DNA from: an uncultured Agathobaculum sp. | GTDB taxonomy: Bacteria; Bacillota; Clostridia; Oscillospirales; Butyricicoccaceae | DNA length: 53,757 bases | Reading direction: 5' to 3' | Assembly: GCF_944384765.1 (NCBI RefSeq) | Contig: NZ_CALWUM010000013.1 | Location: 1 to 53,757 of the forward strand | In this document: positions 36,542 to 43,988 of the stretch, piece after piece | How the letters are laid out: each line of letters opens with the position of its first letter | How positions within the stretch are numbered: the first letter of the stretch is position 1 | Position numbers and translations under genes: made by a program | Notes under the pieces: model-generated | Told to the model about the DNA's origin: nothing | What the model saw: only the letters and a program-made list of their open reading frames with translations | Database searches by the model: none

Positions 36542-37180
36542 ATGCAGCAGCCGATCCGAATCATATCCCGTGTCAACAAGCGGCTTTACGCTGATGCGAT
36601 CCCGGGCCATTTTGCGACCAACCATTCGCATATCAACTACTACATCGACATGTCCGAACTGAAGCACAATTATACCCTGGCGCTCGAGGCGGCGCGCAGC
36701 ATTGCGTTCCACTTTTCCACCGTCAGCGTGGACACCATCCTGTGCCTGGAAGGCACGGAGTACATCGGCGCGTTCATCGCGCGCGAGCTGTCCAACGCCG
36801 GTCTGGGCGGCATGAACGCGGGCAAAGATATCTATCTGGTTGAGCCGGACAGCAACGTCAACGGCCAATTCATGTTTGCGGACAACCTGCACCACATGAT
36901 CGAGCACCGCAATGTGCTCATCCTGGTCACCACCGCTTCCACCGGGCAGACACTCTGGCAGGCGCGCGAATGCGTGCGGTACTACGGCGGACGGGTTGCG
37001 GGCTATTCCGCGCTGTTTGCCAACATCTCCGAGCTGGACGGGATGCCGGTCATCAGCCTGTTCTCGGGCGCGGACTTCCCGCACTACCACAACTTTGTGC
37101 GCGGCAAGGACTGCCCTGCCTGTGCGGCCGGACAGCCGCTCGACGCGATCGTGACCCCGCGCGGCTACACCAAACTGTAA
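36542..37180 (+). CDS. Phosphoribosyltransferase, orotate-PRTase-like
   Basis: The 212-residue type I PRTase fold includes TILCLEGTEYIGAFIARELSN and VLILVTTASTGQTLWQA in the position of the PRPP-binding loop. The acidic pair that normally precedes TTG/STG is Thr-Thr here, so activity or substrate may differ from OPRTase. A C-terminal CPAC sequence may be structural. No pyrimidine genes are nearby. AAAGGTGG precedes the ATG at 36542. A TATACT -10 (36502-36507) with TG extension lies upstream. Confidence 0.75.
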   Translation: MQQPIRIISRVNKRLYADAIPGHFATNHSHINYYIDMSELKHNYTLALEAARSIAFHFSTVSVDTILCLEGTEYIGAFIARELSNAGLGGMNAGKDIYLVEPDSNVNGQFMFADNLHHMIEHRNVLILVTTASTGQTLWQARECVRYYGGRVAGYSALFANISELDGMPVISLFSGADFPHYHNFVRGKDCPACAAGQPLDAIVTPRGYTKL

Positions 37181-37181
37181 T

Positions 37182-37667
37182 ATGGATCTGCAGAACAGCA
37201 AAATCGCTATCCGGCGCGCGGGTGCGGCGGACTGCGCGGTGATCTACCGCCTGATTTGCGCGCTGGAGGACGAAACCCTGCCGCAGGCGCGGTTTGAGGC
37301 CGTTTTTGCCCGGCAGCTGGCCGAAGCGGACCGGTATGTCTGTCTGCTGGGCGAGCAGGGCGGCCAAACGGTCGGTATACTCAACCTTCGCTTTGAGGAC
37401 CAGCTGCATCACGCGGGCCGCATCGCGGAAATCATGGAATTTGTCGTGGAAGAAAAACACCGGGGACGCGGCATCGGCCGCCTGCTGCTGTGCGAGGCGT
37501 GCCGCTGCGCCATCGGGTTCGGCTGCACGCAGCTCGAGGCCGCTTGCAGCCGGCACCGCACGGACGCGCACCGGTTCTACCAGAGCGCAGGCATGTGCGA
37601 TTCGCACCAGAAATTCGTGCTGGCGCTCACGGAGAGCAATATATTACTGCCGGATGCAGGCGAATAA
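37182..37667 (+). CDS. GNAT-family acetyltransferase
   Basis: The 161-residue GNAT domain has IMEFVVEEKHRGRGIGRLLLCEA (acetyl-CoA loop) and FYQSAGM near the end. It resembles the PhnO/AAC-like branch; the substrate is unknown. It starts 1 base after the PRTase stop, so they form an operon. Confidence 0.83.
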   Translation: MDLQNSKIAIRRAGAADCAVIYRLICALEDETLPQARFEAVFARQLAEADRYVCLLGEQGGQTVGILNLRFEDQLHHAGRIAEIMEFVVEEKHRGRGIGRLLLCEACRCAIGFGCTQLEAACSRHRTDAHRFYQSAGMCDSHQKFVLALTESNILLPDAGE

Positions 37668-37673
37668 GCGGCA

Positions 37674-37704
37674 AAAAGCCGGAAGGACTATCCTTCCGGC
37701 TTTT
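37674..37704. terminator. Bidirectional terminator (GNAT / DUF134)
   Basis: A 14-bp stem (37674-37687/37691-37704) with a 3-nt loop has A and T flanks on both sides. It overlaps the DUF134 stop codon. Confidence 0.88.
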
Positions 37705-38053
37705 GTTTTGCGCAGCGCTGCCGTCCGCAGCATCCGCCGCGGTGCGGGCAGCCCTCCCGCCTTTCGCACACCGCGACGTCCCCGCCTTCGATGCGCAGTA
37801 TTTTGCCCTCTACCAGGCAATCTGCAATTTTACGGCGCGCGGCGCACACCATCGCCTGCACGGTCGTGCGTGCAACGCCCATCTGCGCCGCAGCCTGCTC
37901 CTGCTGCAAGCCCTCCCGATCGATCAGACGGATGACCTCGTATTCATCCAGGCCGAGTGTGACCGTCTCCCCCGGGCAGCCCGCGCCGCGCGGGCCGAAC
38001 TCCCGGCAGGACGGCAGGCCGCACACCCGGCGGCATTTTTTCGGCCGGGGCAT
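37688..38053 (-). CDS. DUF134 family DNA-binding protein
   Basis: The 121-residue protein has the DUF134 N-terminus (MPRPKKCRRVCGLPSC), a sigma-like helix-turn-helix (LDEYEVIRLIDREGLQQEQAAAQMGVARTTVQAM in part), and a Cys/His-rich tail (CPHRGGCCGRQRC) that may bind metal. It is usually found next to NifX/NifB-like proteins, as here. It likely regulates this two-gene unit through the palindromes upstream. Confidence 0.87.
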   Translation of the reverse strand: MPRPKKCRRVCGLPSCREFGPRGAGCPGETVTLGLDEYEVIRLIDREGLQQEQAAAQMGVARTTVQAMVCAARRKIADCLVEGKILRIEGGDVAVCERREGCPHRGGCCGRQRCAKQKPEG

Positions 38054-38056
38054 GGA

Positions 38057-38461
38057 TCAGCCGTGGCAGTGGCCGCCGCAGGCGTGATCGCCATGCGAAG
38101 CGCAGTCATGCCCTGCACCGTGGTGCTCATGATGGCTGCACTTGACATCCGGATCATACTGCAGCGCGCCGGACAGAAACGCCTCGACCGCCGCGTCCGC
38201 GCTGCCCTGCACGCCGCCCAGCAGGCGGATGCCCGCCTCAGCCAGCGCTGCCTGTGCGCCGCCGCCGATGCCGCCGCAAATCAGCGTGTCCACGCCCTGT
38301 GCGGACAGAAAGCCCGCCAGCGCCCCGTGGCCGCTGCCGTTGGTGTCCACCACCTGCGACGAGAGAATTTTGCCGTCCTTTGCTTCATATACCTTAAACT
38401 GGGCCGTGTGTCCAAAGTGCTGGAATACCTGGCCGTCCTCGTAAGTGACTGCGATCTTCAT
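38057..38461 (-). CDS. NifX/NifB-like (dinitrogenase Fe-Mo cofactor fold) protein
   Basis: The 134-residue protein has MKIAVTYEDGQVFQHFGHTAQF, GHGALAGFL and DTLICGGIGGGAQAALAEAGI, the core of the NifX-like family that carries metal-sulfur cofactor precursors. The C-terminus is rich in His and Cys (HHEHHGAGHDC, HGDHACGGHCHG), so metal binding is likely. No nif genes are in view, so a nitrogenase role is unlikely. The stop lies 3 bases before the DUF134 start. Confidence 0.87.
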   Translation of the reverse strand: MKIAVTYEDGQVFQHFGHTAQFKVYEAKDGKILSSQVVDTNGSGHGALAGFLSAQGVDTLICGGIGGGAQAALAEAGIRLLGGVQGSADAAVEAFLSGALQYDPDVKCSHHEHHGAGHDCASHGDHACGGHCHG

Positions 38462-38481
38462 AACAAACGCCTCCGCTTTAT

Positions 38482-38536
38482 TTCCGGCATATGCCGGTTA
38501 CTATGTATAGGATACCACATTTCCGGCATATGTCAA
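38482..38536 (-). promoter_or_regulatory. Promoter with twin palindromic operator of the NifX-like/DUF134 unit
   Basis: Minus strand: TTGACA (38531-38536), 16-bp spacer, TATCCT (38509-38514). A perfect 14-base palindrome CCGGCATATGCCGG (38484-38497) lies in the leader. A second copy TTCCGGCATATG (38521-38532) overlaps the -35. The two copies are exact repeats of 12 bases, 39 bp apart. DUF134 is the obvious candidate repressor. Confidence 0.8.
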
Positions 38537-38602
38537 GAATAAATCCTTTGCGGCATCACCGTCAGCTGCCTGTGCCGCATGAGAATTTTCTGCTATATAT
38601 CA

Positions 38603-38629
38603 GAAAAAGCGGCTTTCCGCCGCTTTTTC
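38603..38629 (-). terminator. Terminator of trmB
   Basis: An 11-bp stem (38603-38613/38619-38629) with T5 on the minus strand lies 9 bases past the stop. Confidence 0.88.
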
Positions 38630-38638
38630 ACTCTGTTT

Positions 38639-39298
38639 TCACTTGCGCAGGAATTCCGGCCGGCGCCGCCTGGCCTCCAGCCGGTAGATGCGCGCGCCTT
38701 CGGACGAGAACTTCTCCTCGTACTCGGTCATCACATTGCCCTCAAAATCCGAGTGGTGCAGGTCGAGCGAGATGTTCTGCAGCAGCCAGCCGAACTGGCA
38801 GATCTCCGCGAGCGTCCACTCGAAAAACCGCTGGTTGTCGGTCTTGAACCACAGGTCACCCTGCTGGGCGAGGATTTCATCATATACTTCCAGATAAGCG
38901 CGCCAGGTCAGGCGGCGCTTGCGCTGGCGGTTGGGCGGCCACGGGTCGGAAAAATTCAAATAAATGCGGTCGACCTCGCCGGGCGCGAACACCTCGCGCA
39001 GCTCGGCGGCGTCAAACGACACAAAGCGCAGATTGGGCAGCGGATGCTGCTGGCACCGCTCGGCCGCCATGATCAGCGCGCCCTCCTCCCGCTCGACCGC
39101 AATGAAATTGACATCCGGATGCTGCTCCGCCATGCCGATGGCAAACCGGCCCTTGCCGCAGCCGATTTCCAGATGCAGCGGATGGTCGTTGCCGAACAGC
39201 GCGCGCCAGCGGCCGCGCTTCTCCTTTGGCTCAAACGCCATCACATCCGCGCAGGCGGCAAACCGCACGTCCAAATTTTTCTTTTTGCGCATTCTCAT
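38639..39298 (-). CDS. trmB: tRNA (guanine46-N7)-methyltransferase TrmB
   Basis: The 219-residue protein has LHLEIGCGKGRFAIGMA (SAM loop), FIAVEREEGAL, the YLNFSDPWPPNRQRKRRLT motif and the GDLWFKTDNQRFFEW segment typical of TrmB. It makes m7G46 in tRNA variable loops. The ATG at 39298 (MRMRKKK) has AAGGGGA about 10 bases upstream. Confidence 0.95.
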   Translation of the reverse strand: MRMRKKKNLDVRFAACADVMAFEPKEKRGRWRALFGNDHPLHLEIGCGKGRFAIGMAEQHPDVNFIAVEREEGALIMAAERCQQHPLPNLRFVSFDAAELREVFAPGEVDRIYLNFSDPWPPNRQRKRRLTWRAYLEVYDEILAQQGDLWFKTDNQRFFEWTLAEICQFGWLLQNISLDLHHSDFEGNVMTEYEEKFSSEGARIYRLEARRRRPEFLRK

Positions 39299-39337
39299 GC
39301 GTGAATATTCCCCTTTTTTCGATTTTTCAGTGTTTTC

Positions 39338-39366
39338 ATTATACAGGCATGGCCGGGGATTTGCAA
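39338..39366 (-). promoter_or_regulatory. Promoter of trmB
   Basis: Minus strand: TTGCAA (39361-39366), 17-bp spacer, TATAAT (39338-39343). Confidence 0.85.
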
Positions 39367-39411
39367 GAGTCTTTGCCGCGCCGCCTGTATCCGCCGCGCG
39401 CAAGATAGTGC

Positions 39412-39440
39412 TTGGGAAAATGGACGAACTGTGCTATAAT
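39412..39440 (+). promoter_or_regulatory. Promoter of malQ
   Basis: TTGGGA (39412-39417), 17-bp spacer, consensus TATAAT (39435-39440). The divergent trmB promoter is about 50 bases away. Confidence 0.8.
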
Positions 39441-39469
39441 GGTTGCATCTTGAATTGGGGGAAGAAAGT

Positions 39470-40960
39470 ATGTTCAAACGCTCCAGCGGCGTGCTTGCGC
39501 ACGTCACTTCTCTGCCCTCGCCGCACGGCGTGGGCACCATGGGCAAAGCCGCTTACGACTTTGTCGATTTCCTCGCCGACGCGCAGCAGACCTACTGGCA
39601 GGTGCTGCCGCTCGGCCACACCGGCTTCGGCGACTCGCCTTATCAGTGCTTTTCCGCCGCGGCGGGCAACCCGTATCTGATCGACCTGGACCTGCTGGTC
39701 GAGGACGGCCTGCTGACCGAGGCTGAAGTCAAGCAAGGCGACTTTGACGCTTCGCCGGACGAGGCGGACTTCGAGCAGCTCGCGGACACCCGCTGGCCTC
39801 TGTTCCGCCGCGCCTATTCCCGTGTGGACGACGAAATGCGTGAAAAAATCGCGGCTTTCACCGAGGAAAACGCCGAATGGCTGCCGGATTATGCGCTGTT
39901 CATGGCGCTCAAAGAGGAAAAGTACCACCATATGCCGGTCTACATGTGGCCGGAAAAGGCGGTGCGCGACCGCAAGCCCGCCGCGCTCGCCAAGGTGACC
40001 GAAGAACTGCGGGATGAGATCGACTTCCGCATCTTTTTGCAGTACATCTTTTTCAAGCAGTGGACTGCACTGCGCGAATATGCCAACGAAAAGGGCATCC
40101 AGATCATCGGCGACATTCCGATCTATGTCTCGGCCGACTCGTCCGATGTGTGGACCCATCCCAAACTGTTCAAGCTCAAGGCCGACCGCAGCCCCAAACT
40201 GGTCGCGGGCGTGCCGCCCGACTATTATTCCGCTACCGGCCAGCTGTGGGGCAACCCGGTTTACGACTGGGACGCGCACCGCGCGGACGGTTTCGCGTGG
40301 TGGATCTGGCGCATGAAGAGCAACATGGCGCTGTTTGACGTGATCCGTCTGGACCATTTCCGCGGCTTTGCGGCCTACTGGGAGGTCAGGGCTACCGAGG
40401 AGACGGCGATCAACGGCCACTGGCGCAAGGGGCCGGGCATGGAGCTGTTCCAGGCCATCGAAAAAGCACTCGGTCCGGTCAAGCTGATCGCCGAGGACCT
40501 GGGCGTGCAGACCGACGAGGTGCGTCAGCTGCTCGCGGAGAGCGGCTTCCCGGGCATGAAGGTGCTGATTTTCGGCTTTACGCCGGATGAGGACAACGAA
40601 CACCTCCCGCACAACTATGTGCCGAACAGCATTGTCTACACCTCTACCCACGATTCGCAGACCGTGTGCGAGCAGATCATGGACATCTGCACCGAGCCGG
40701 AAAAGCAGTTTGCCTACCGGTATCTGCGCACCTCGCACAGCGAGGCCATGGGCTGGAGCGCGATCAAGAGCGTGTGGGCTTCGCCCGCGCGCATTGCGAT
40801 GACCACCTTGCAGGATCTGCTCTCGCTCGGCGCGGACGCGCGCATGAACACCCCTGCAACCATCGGCGGTAAAAACTGGCGCTGGCGCGTGCGCAAGGAG
40901 GCGCTCAACAAAACGGTCTCCTCCATGCTCGGCGAGATCACCAAAACCTATATGAGATAA
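39470..40960 (+). CDS. malQ: 4-alpha-glucanotransferase (amylomaltase)
   Basis: The 496-residue GH77 enzyme has RSSGVLAHVTSLPSPHGVGTMG and SPYQCFSAAAGNPYLIDL near the N-terminus, then FDVIRLDHFRGF with the catalytic Asp, LIAEDLGVQT with the acid/base Glu, and YTSTHDSQT. It transfers alpha-1,4-glucan segments between malto-oligosaccharides. The ATG at 39470 has GGGGGAA 7 bases upstream. No other glycogen genes are in the window. Confidence 0.96.
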   Translation: MFKRSSGVLAHVTSLPSPHGVGTMGKAAYDFVDFLADAQQTYWQVLPLGHTGFGDSPYQCFSAAAGNPYLIDLDLLVEDGLLTEAEVKQGDFDASPDEADFEQLADTRWPLFRRAYSRVDDEMREKIAAFTEENAEWLPDYALFMALKEEKYHHMPVYMWPEKAVRDRKPAALAKVTEELRDEIDFRIFLQYIFFKQWTALREYANEKGIQIIGDIPIYVSADSSDVWTHPKLFKLKADRSPKLVAGVPPDYYSATGQLWGNPVYDWDAHRADGFAWWIWRMKSNMALFDVIRLDHFRGFAAYWEVRATEETAINGHWRKGPGMELFQAIEKALGPVKLIAEDLGVQTDEVRQLLAESGFPGMKVLIFGFTPDEDNEHLPHNYVPNSIVYTSTHDSQTVCEQIMDICTEPEKQFAYRYLRTSHSEAMGWSAIKSVWASPARIAMTTLQDLLSLGADARMNTPATIGGKNWRWRVRKEALNKTVSSMLGEITKTYMR

Positions 40961-41015
40961 TTTTCCCGCGCAAACCGGGCCTTTCCCGTGCGGCAAGAAA
41001 AAGGATAGCGATAGC

Positions 41016-42254
41016 ATGAAGATTACAACGGCAATTTTTGATCTGGACGGCACCCTGCTCAACACGCTCGGCGACCTGTGCGACAGCGTCAACTGCGCCA
41101 TGCTGCGCCACGGCTTCCCCGCCGTGACCGAGGAACAGACGCGCCAGCGCGTCGGCAACGGCGTGCGGCGGCTGATCGAGCGATGCATCCCGGAAAACAA
41201 GTGCACGGAGGCGATGGTCGATATCTGTCTCGACGAGTTCCGCACCGCCTACAATGAGCGCATGATGAATCGCACCCAGCCGTATGACGGCATCCTGCCG
41301 CTGCTCCGCGCGCTCAAAAAAGCGGGCGTGGCAGTCGGCGTGCTGTCCAACAAATATGATGTGGCGGCCAAGGGGCTGATCCGCCATTATTTCGGCGATC
41401 TGGTGCAGATCACACACGGCGAGCGGCCGGATATCCCCTGCAAGCCCGACCCCACCAGCACGCTCGCGCTGCTGCGCGAGCTGGGCGGCGACCCCGCCAC
41501 GACGCTGTACATCGGCGACAGCGCAGTTGATATGCAGACTGCAAAGAACGCCGGACTGACCGCGGTCGGCGTGACCTGGGGCTTCCGCTCAGCCGATGAG
41601 CTGCGGCAGGCCGGGGCGGCGGCGTTGGCGGACAGTCCCGCCGATTTGCTGCCCATGTTTGAGCGCGGGCTGCTGCACGTGGATTCCATCTGCAAGGCGT
41701 TCACTGCGCGCGGGTTCGGTTTTACCTATTTTGCGACCGCAGCCGAGGCAGTCAGCTACCTGAGCGACGTCTGCGCGGGCAAGTCGGTTTCGCTCGGCGG
41801 GTCGATGACGCTCAAGGCGCTCGGCTTCCCCGAGGCGTTCCGATATGGCACAGCTGTGCACTGGCACTGGGTGCGCAAGGGTGAGTATTTTCAAAAGCCG
41901 GATATCTATCTGTCCTCTGCCAACGCACTGAGCGAAACCGGCGAGATCGTCAACATCGACGGCACGGGCAACCGCGTGTCCGCCACCCTGTTCGGTCCCA
42001 AGCGGTGCATTTTCGTGTGCGGCGTCAACAAGCTGTGCCCGGACCTGCAAAGCGCGGTCGACCGCGCGCGCAACATCGCCGCGCCGCGCAACGCCCAGCG
42101 GCTAGGCGTGCGCACCCCCTGCGCGGTGGACGGCAAATGCCACGACTGCAAAAGCCCGAACCGCATCTGCCGCGCTATGGTCGTCCACATGGGACCGCCG
42201 CTCGGCATGGAAAAGTGCGAGATCGTGCTGATCGGCGAGCCGCTCGGCTATTGA
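41016..42254 (+). CDS. HAD phosphatase-LUD domain fusion protein
   Basis: The 412-residue protein joins two families. Residues 1-213 are a phosphoglycolate-phosphatase-like HAD domain (FDLDGTLLNT with Asp9 and Asp11, Lys143 in CKPDP, Asp168 in GDSAVD). Residues 220-412 are a complete LUD (lactate-utilisation/YkgG-like) domain with LGGSMTLKALG, YLSSANALSETGEIVNIDGTGNRV and four cysteines (Cys369, 375, 378, 385). LUD proteins are normally separate in Clostridia. AAAAAGGATA precedes the ATG. It follows malQ by 55 bases and may share its transcript. Confidence 0.88.
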   Translation: MKITTAIFDLDGTLLNTLGDLCDSVNCAMLRHGFPAVTEEQTRQRVGNGVRRLIERCIPENKCTEAMVDICLDEFRTAYNERMMNRTQPYDGILPLLRALKKAGVAVGVLSNKYDVAAKGLIRHYFGDLVQITHGERPDIPCKPDPTSTLALLRELGGDPATTLYIGDSAVDMQTAKNAGLTAVGVTWGFRSADELRQAGAAALADSPADLLPMFERGLLHVDSICKAFTARGFGFTYFATAAEAVSYLSDVCAGKSVSLGGSMTLKALGFPEAFRYGTAVHWHWVRKGEYFQKPDIYLSSANALSETGEIVNIDGTGNRVSATLFGPKRCIFVCGVNKLCPDLQSAVDRARNIAAPRNAQRLGVRTPCAVDGKCHDCKSPNRICRAMVVHMGPPLGMEKCEIVLIGEPLGY

Positions 42255-42268
42255 TTACATCCGCCTGT

Positions 42269-42307
42269 AAAACGGCGCGTTTTCCAAAAAAACGCGCCGT
42301 TTTTTGT
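42269..42307 (+). terminator. Terminator after the HAD-LUD gene
   Basis: A 15-bp stem (42269-42283/42289-42303) is followed by a T run. Confidence 0.9.
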
Positions 42308-42405
42308 GTCTGCAACCGCAGGTTGCGGGATTTCCAGCCCAACCTGGTGGCATGCAACCCGACTTTCCGGTAAAATAGGGCCATCACACAAGGAGGTAAC
42401 CAAAC

Positions 42406-43050
42406 ATGACACTGGGAGAAAAAATCACGGACCTGCGCAAAAAGCGCGGCCTGTCGCAGGAGGAGCTTGCGATCACGCTGGGCGTATCGCGGCAGGCGGT
42501 CAGCAAATGGGAAACCATGGAGGCCAAGCCGGACACAGATAAAATCGTTGCGCTCGCGGAATTTTTCGAGGTGACGACCGACTGGCTGCTGCGGGACATT
42601 GAACCGCAGGAGAGCCCCGCCGGCGCGCAGGACGGCATCCCCTCGGTGCAGTCCATGCTGCGGGGCGCGCCGATGCTGTTCAATCTGACCATGGGCGGCA
42701 ACATTCTCGGCGCCGCGCTGATGCTCTACGATCTGTGGCAGCAGACCTATTATCATATCCCCACCCTGCTCGGCCTGATCGTGCAAATCGGTATGTGCGC
42801 GCTGTTCCTCGGGCTGTGCCACTCGATCCGCGCGCAGGATGACGCGGCAGGCCGCGCGTGGGCGCACGCCTACTGGCGGTGCAACATCTTTGCGCTTGCG
42901 CTGCTGCCTAGCTTTTGGGCGGCGGAGACAGCGCTGCACCTGGTCGCGCAATTCAGGCCTGTACCCACCCTTTTTGTTCTGCCGCTCACCGCGGTGCTCT
43001 ATCTGCTCGCATGCCTGTGTGTGCGCATTGCCGCCCGCAAAATTCGCTGA
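42406..43050 (+). CDS. XRE-family regulator with membrane domain
   Basis: The 214-residue protein has an N-terminal Cro/CI helix-turn-helix (LGEKITDLRKKRGLSQEELA, VSRQAVSKWE, residues 3-57). A linker is followed by four hydrophobic segments from about residue 95. Membrane-tethered XRE proteins of this size are common in Clostridia; targets are unknown. AAGGAGG is 8 bases before the ATG. Confidence 0.85.
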   Translation: MTLGEKITDLRKKRGLSQEELAITLGVSRQAVSKWETMEAKPDTDKIVALAEFFEVTTDWLLRDIEPQESPAGAQDGIPSVQSMLRGAPMLFNLTMGGNILGAALMLYDLWQQTYYHIPTLLGLIVQIGMCALFLGLCHSIRAQDDAAGRAWAHAYWRCNIFALALLPSFWAAETALHLVAQFRPVPTLFVLPLTAVLYLLACLCVRIAARKIR

Positions 43051-43069
43051 AAATTTTTGCATTTTTAAC

Positions 43070-43098
43070 TTGACAGTTCCAGCCCCCTTTGCTATAAT
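43070..43098 (+). promoter_or_regulatory. Consensus promoter of tRNA-Gly
   Basis: TTGACA (43070-43075), 17-bp spacer, TATAAT (43093-43098), a full consensus match. Confidence 0.95.
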
Positions 43099-43134
43099 AA
43101 ATATCGCGCTGATGAGTTCGGCGCGATAAAAAAT

Positions 43135-43210
43135 GCGGCTGTAGCTCATCTGGTAGAGCGCCACCTTGCCAAGGTGGAGGTAGCGAGTTCGAGCCTCGTC
43201 AGCCGCTCCA
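43135..43210 (+). tRNA. tRNA-Gly (anticodon GCC)
   Basis: A 76-base cloverleaf: acceptor GCGGCTG/CAGCCGC, D arm, anticodon arm CCACC-TTGCCAA-GGTGG with GCC, T arm with GAGTTCGAGCCTC, and encoded CCA. It is a single-gene transcript. Confidence 0.97.
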
Positions 43211-43250
43211 AAAGCAAAAAACCTGTCCTTTGGACAGGTTTTTTGCTTTT
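43210..43250 (+). terminator. 19-bp terminator directly abutting tRNA-Gly
   Basis: A perfect 19-bp inverted repeat (43210-43228/43232-43250) with a TTT loop starts on the last A of CCA. It contains T6 within its 3' arm, so the RNA may end inside it. Confidence 0.85.
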
Positions 43251-43498
43251 GGAAATGGTTCCGAGACTTGAAAGGGCGTTAAGCCAAACAGCCCGGTGGG
43301 CTGTTTGGTAGCCCGTGCGATTAGGCCGACTGCCCTAGTCAGCCGGAGCCTCGCAAAATCCGTCCTCGATGGGCGGATTTTGTGTTCCCGGGCAGGCACC
43401 TGTTTTGTGCAATGCGCCTCTATTCCTTTATACTGCATCTTTGATACATCTTAAATAAATTCTTGGCTCTGCTGCCTAACCCTGTTACTATACATAAT
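43251..43498. repeat. Structured intergenic segment, possible dispersed repeat
   Basis: No gene is seen. Three hairpins lie in 43290-43400: AAACAGCCC/GGGCTGTTT, a GGC-GACT/AGTC-GCC stem, and AAAATCCG/CGGATTTT. The palindrome density and a continuous minus-strand frame without a binding site suggest a mobile or repeated structured element rather than a gene. The rest (43400-43498) is AT-rich without recognisable signals. Confidence 0.4.
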
Positions 43499-43534
43499 AA
43501 GCGTGCGTCCCTCATATAAGGTGCGCACGCTTTT
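43499..43534. terminator. Terminator after the NuoE-like gene
   Basis: AAGCGTGCG/CGCACGCTT (43499-43507/43524-43532) has a 16-nt loop. The T run is better on the plus side. Confidence 0.55.
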
Positions 43535-43535
43535 G

Positions 43536-43988
43536 TTATGCCTTCCCGTCAATCAACCGGCGCAGTTTTTCCGGCGTCATGCCGGTATGCAGCACGCCGT
43601 CCCACTTGATGCACGGCCCCTTGCCGCATTGCTTCATGCAGCCTGCTATCTGATAGCGGAACCCCGCTGCCGCGATGCCGCCCGGCTGCACGCCATAGGT
43701 CTGCTGGGCGAACGCCGCCAGCCGCGCCCCGGCGCAGGTCTTGCCGCCGCAAAGCGCCAGCGTGTGCCGCGCCCGCTCGGTTTTGATTGATGGGTAGCGC
43801 TTGAGTACGGCTTCGAGAAAGGTCAGTTTCAGACCCAGCGCCTGCGCAGTCTGCTCGATCGCCTGCTGCGGCAGCACGCCGCCGTACAGCGTCTGCGCTT
43901 CGCGCAGCAGCTGCACCAACTCATTCTGATCGCGCGATGCGCCGCGGTAAAAGGCAATGATCTCCGCCAGTTCCTCATTATGCGTCAT
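43536..43988 (-). CDS. NuoE-like [2Fe-2S] thioredoxin-fold protein
   Basis: The 150-residue protein has an N-terminal helical part (NELVQLLREAQTLYGGVLPQQAIEQ) and a thioredoxin-like [2Fe-2S] domain with CGGKTC and CMKQCGKGPC. It matches the NADH dehydrogenase 24-kDa/HydA-type subunit. No NuoF or hydrogenase gene is adjacent, so its partner is unknown. It overlaps the pyridoxamine kinase gene by 11 bases. Confidence 0.85.
   Translation of the reverse strand: MTHNEELAEIIAFYRGASRDQNELVQLLREAQTLYGGVLPQQAIEQTAQALGLKLTFLEAVLKRYPSIKTERARHTLALCGGKTCAGARLAAFAQQTYGVQPGGIAAAGFRYQIAGCMKQCGKGPCIKWDGVLHTGMTPEKLRRLIDGKA

Noticed and set aside
43199..43438. A 79-codon minus-strand frame downstream of tRNA-Gly
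   Set aside because: It runs through a perfect terminator palindrome and into the tRNA; no binding site.
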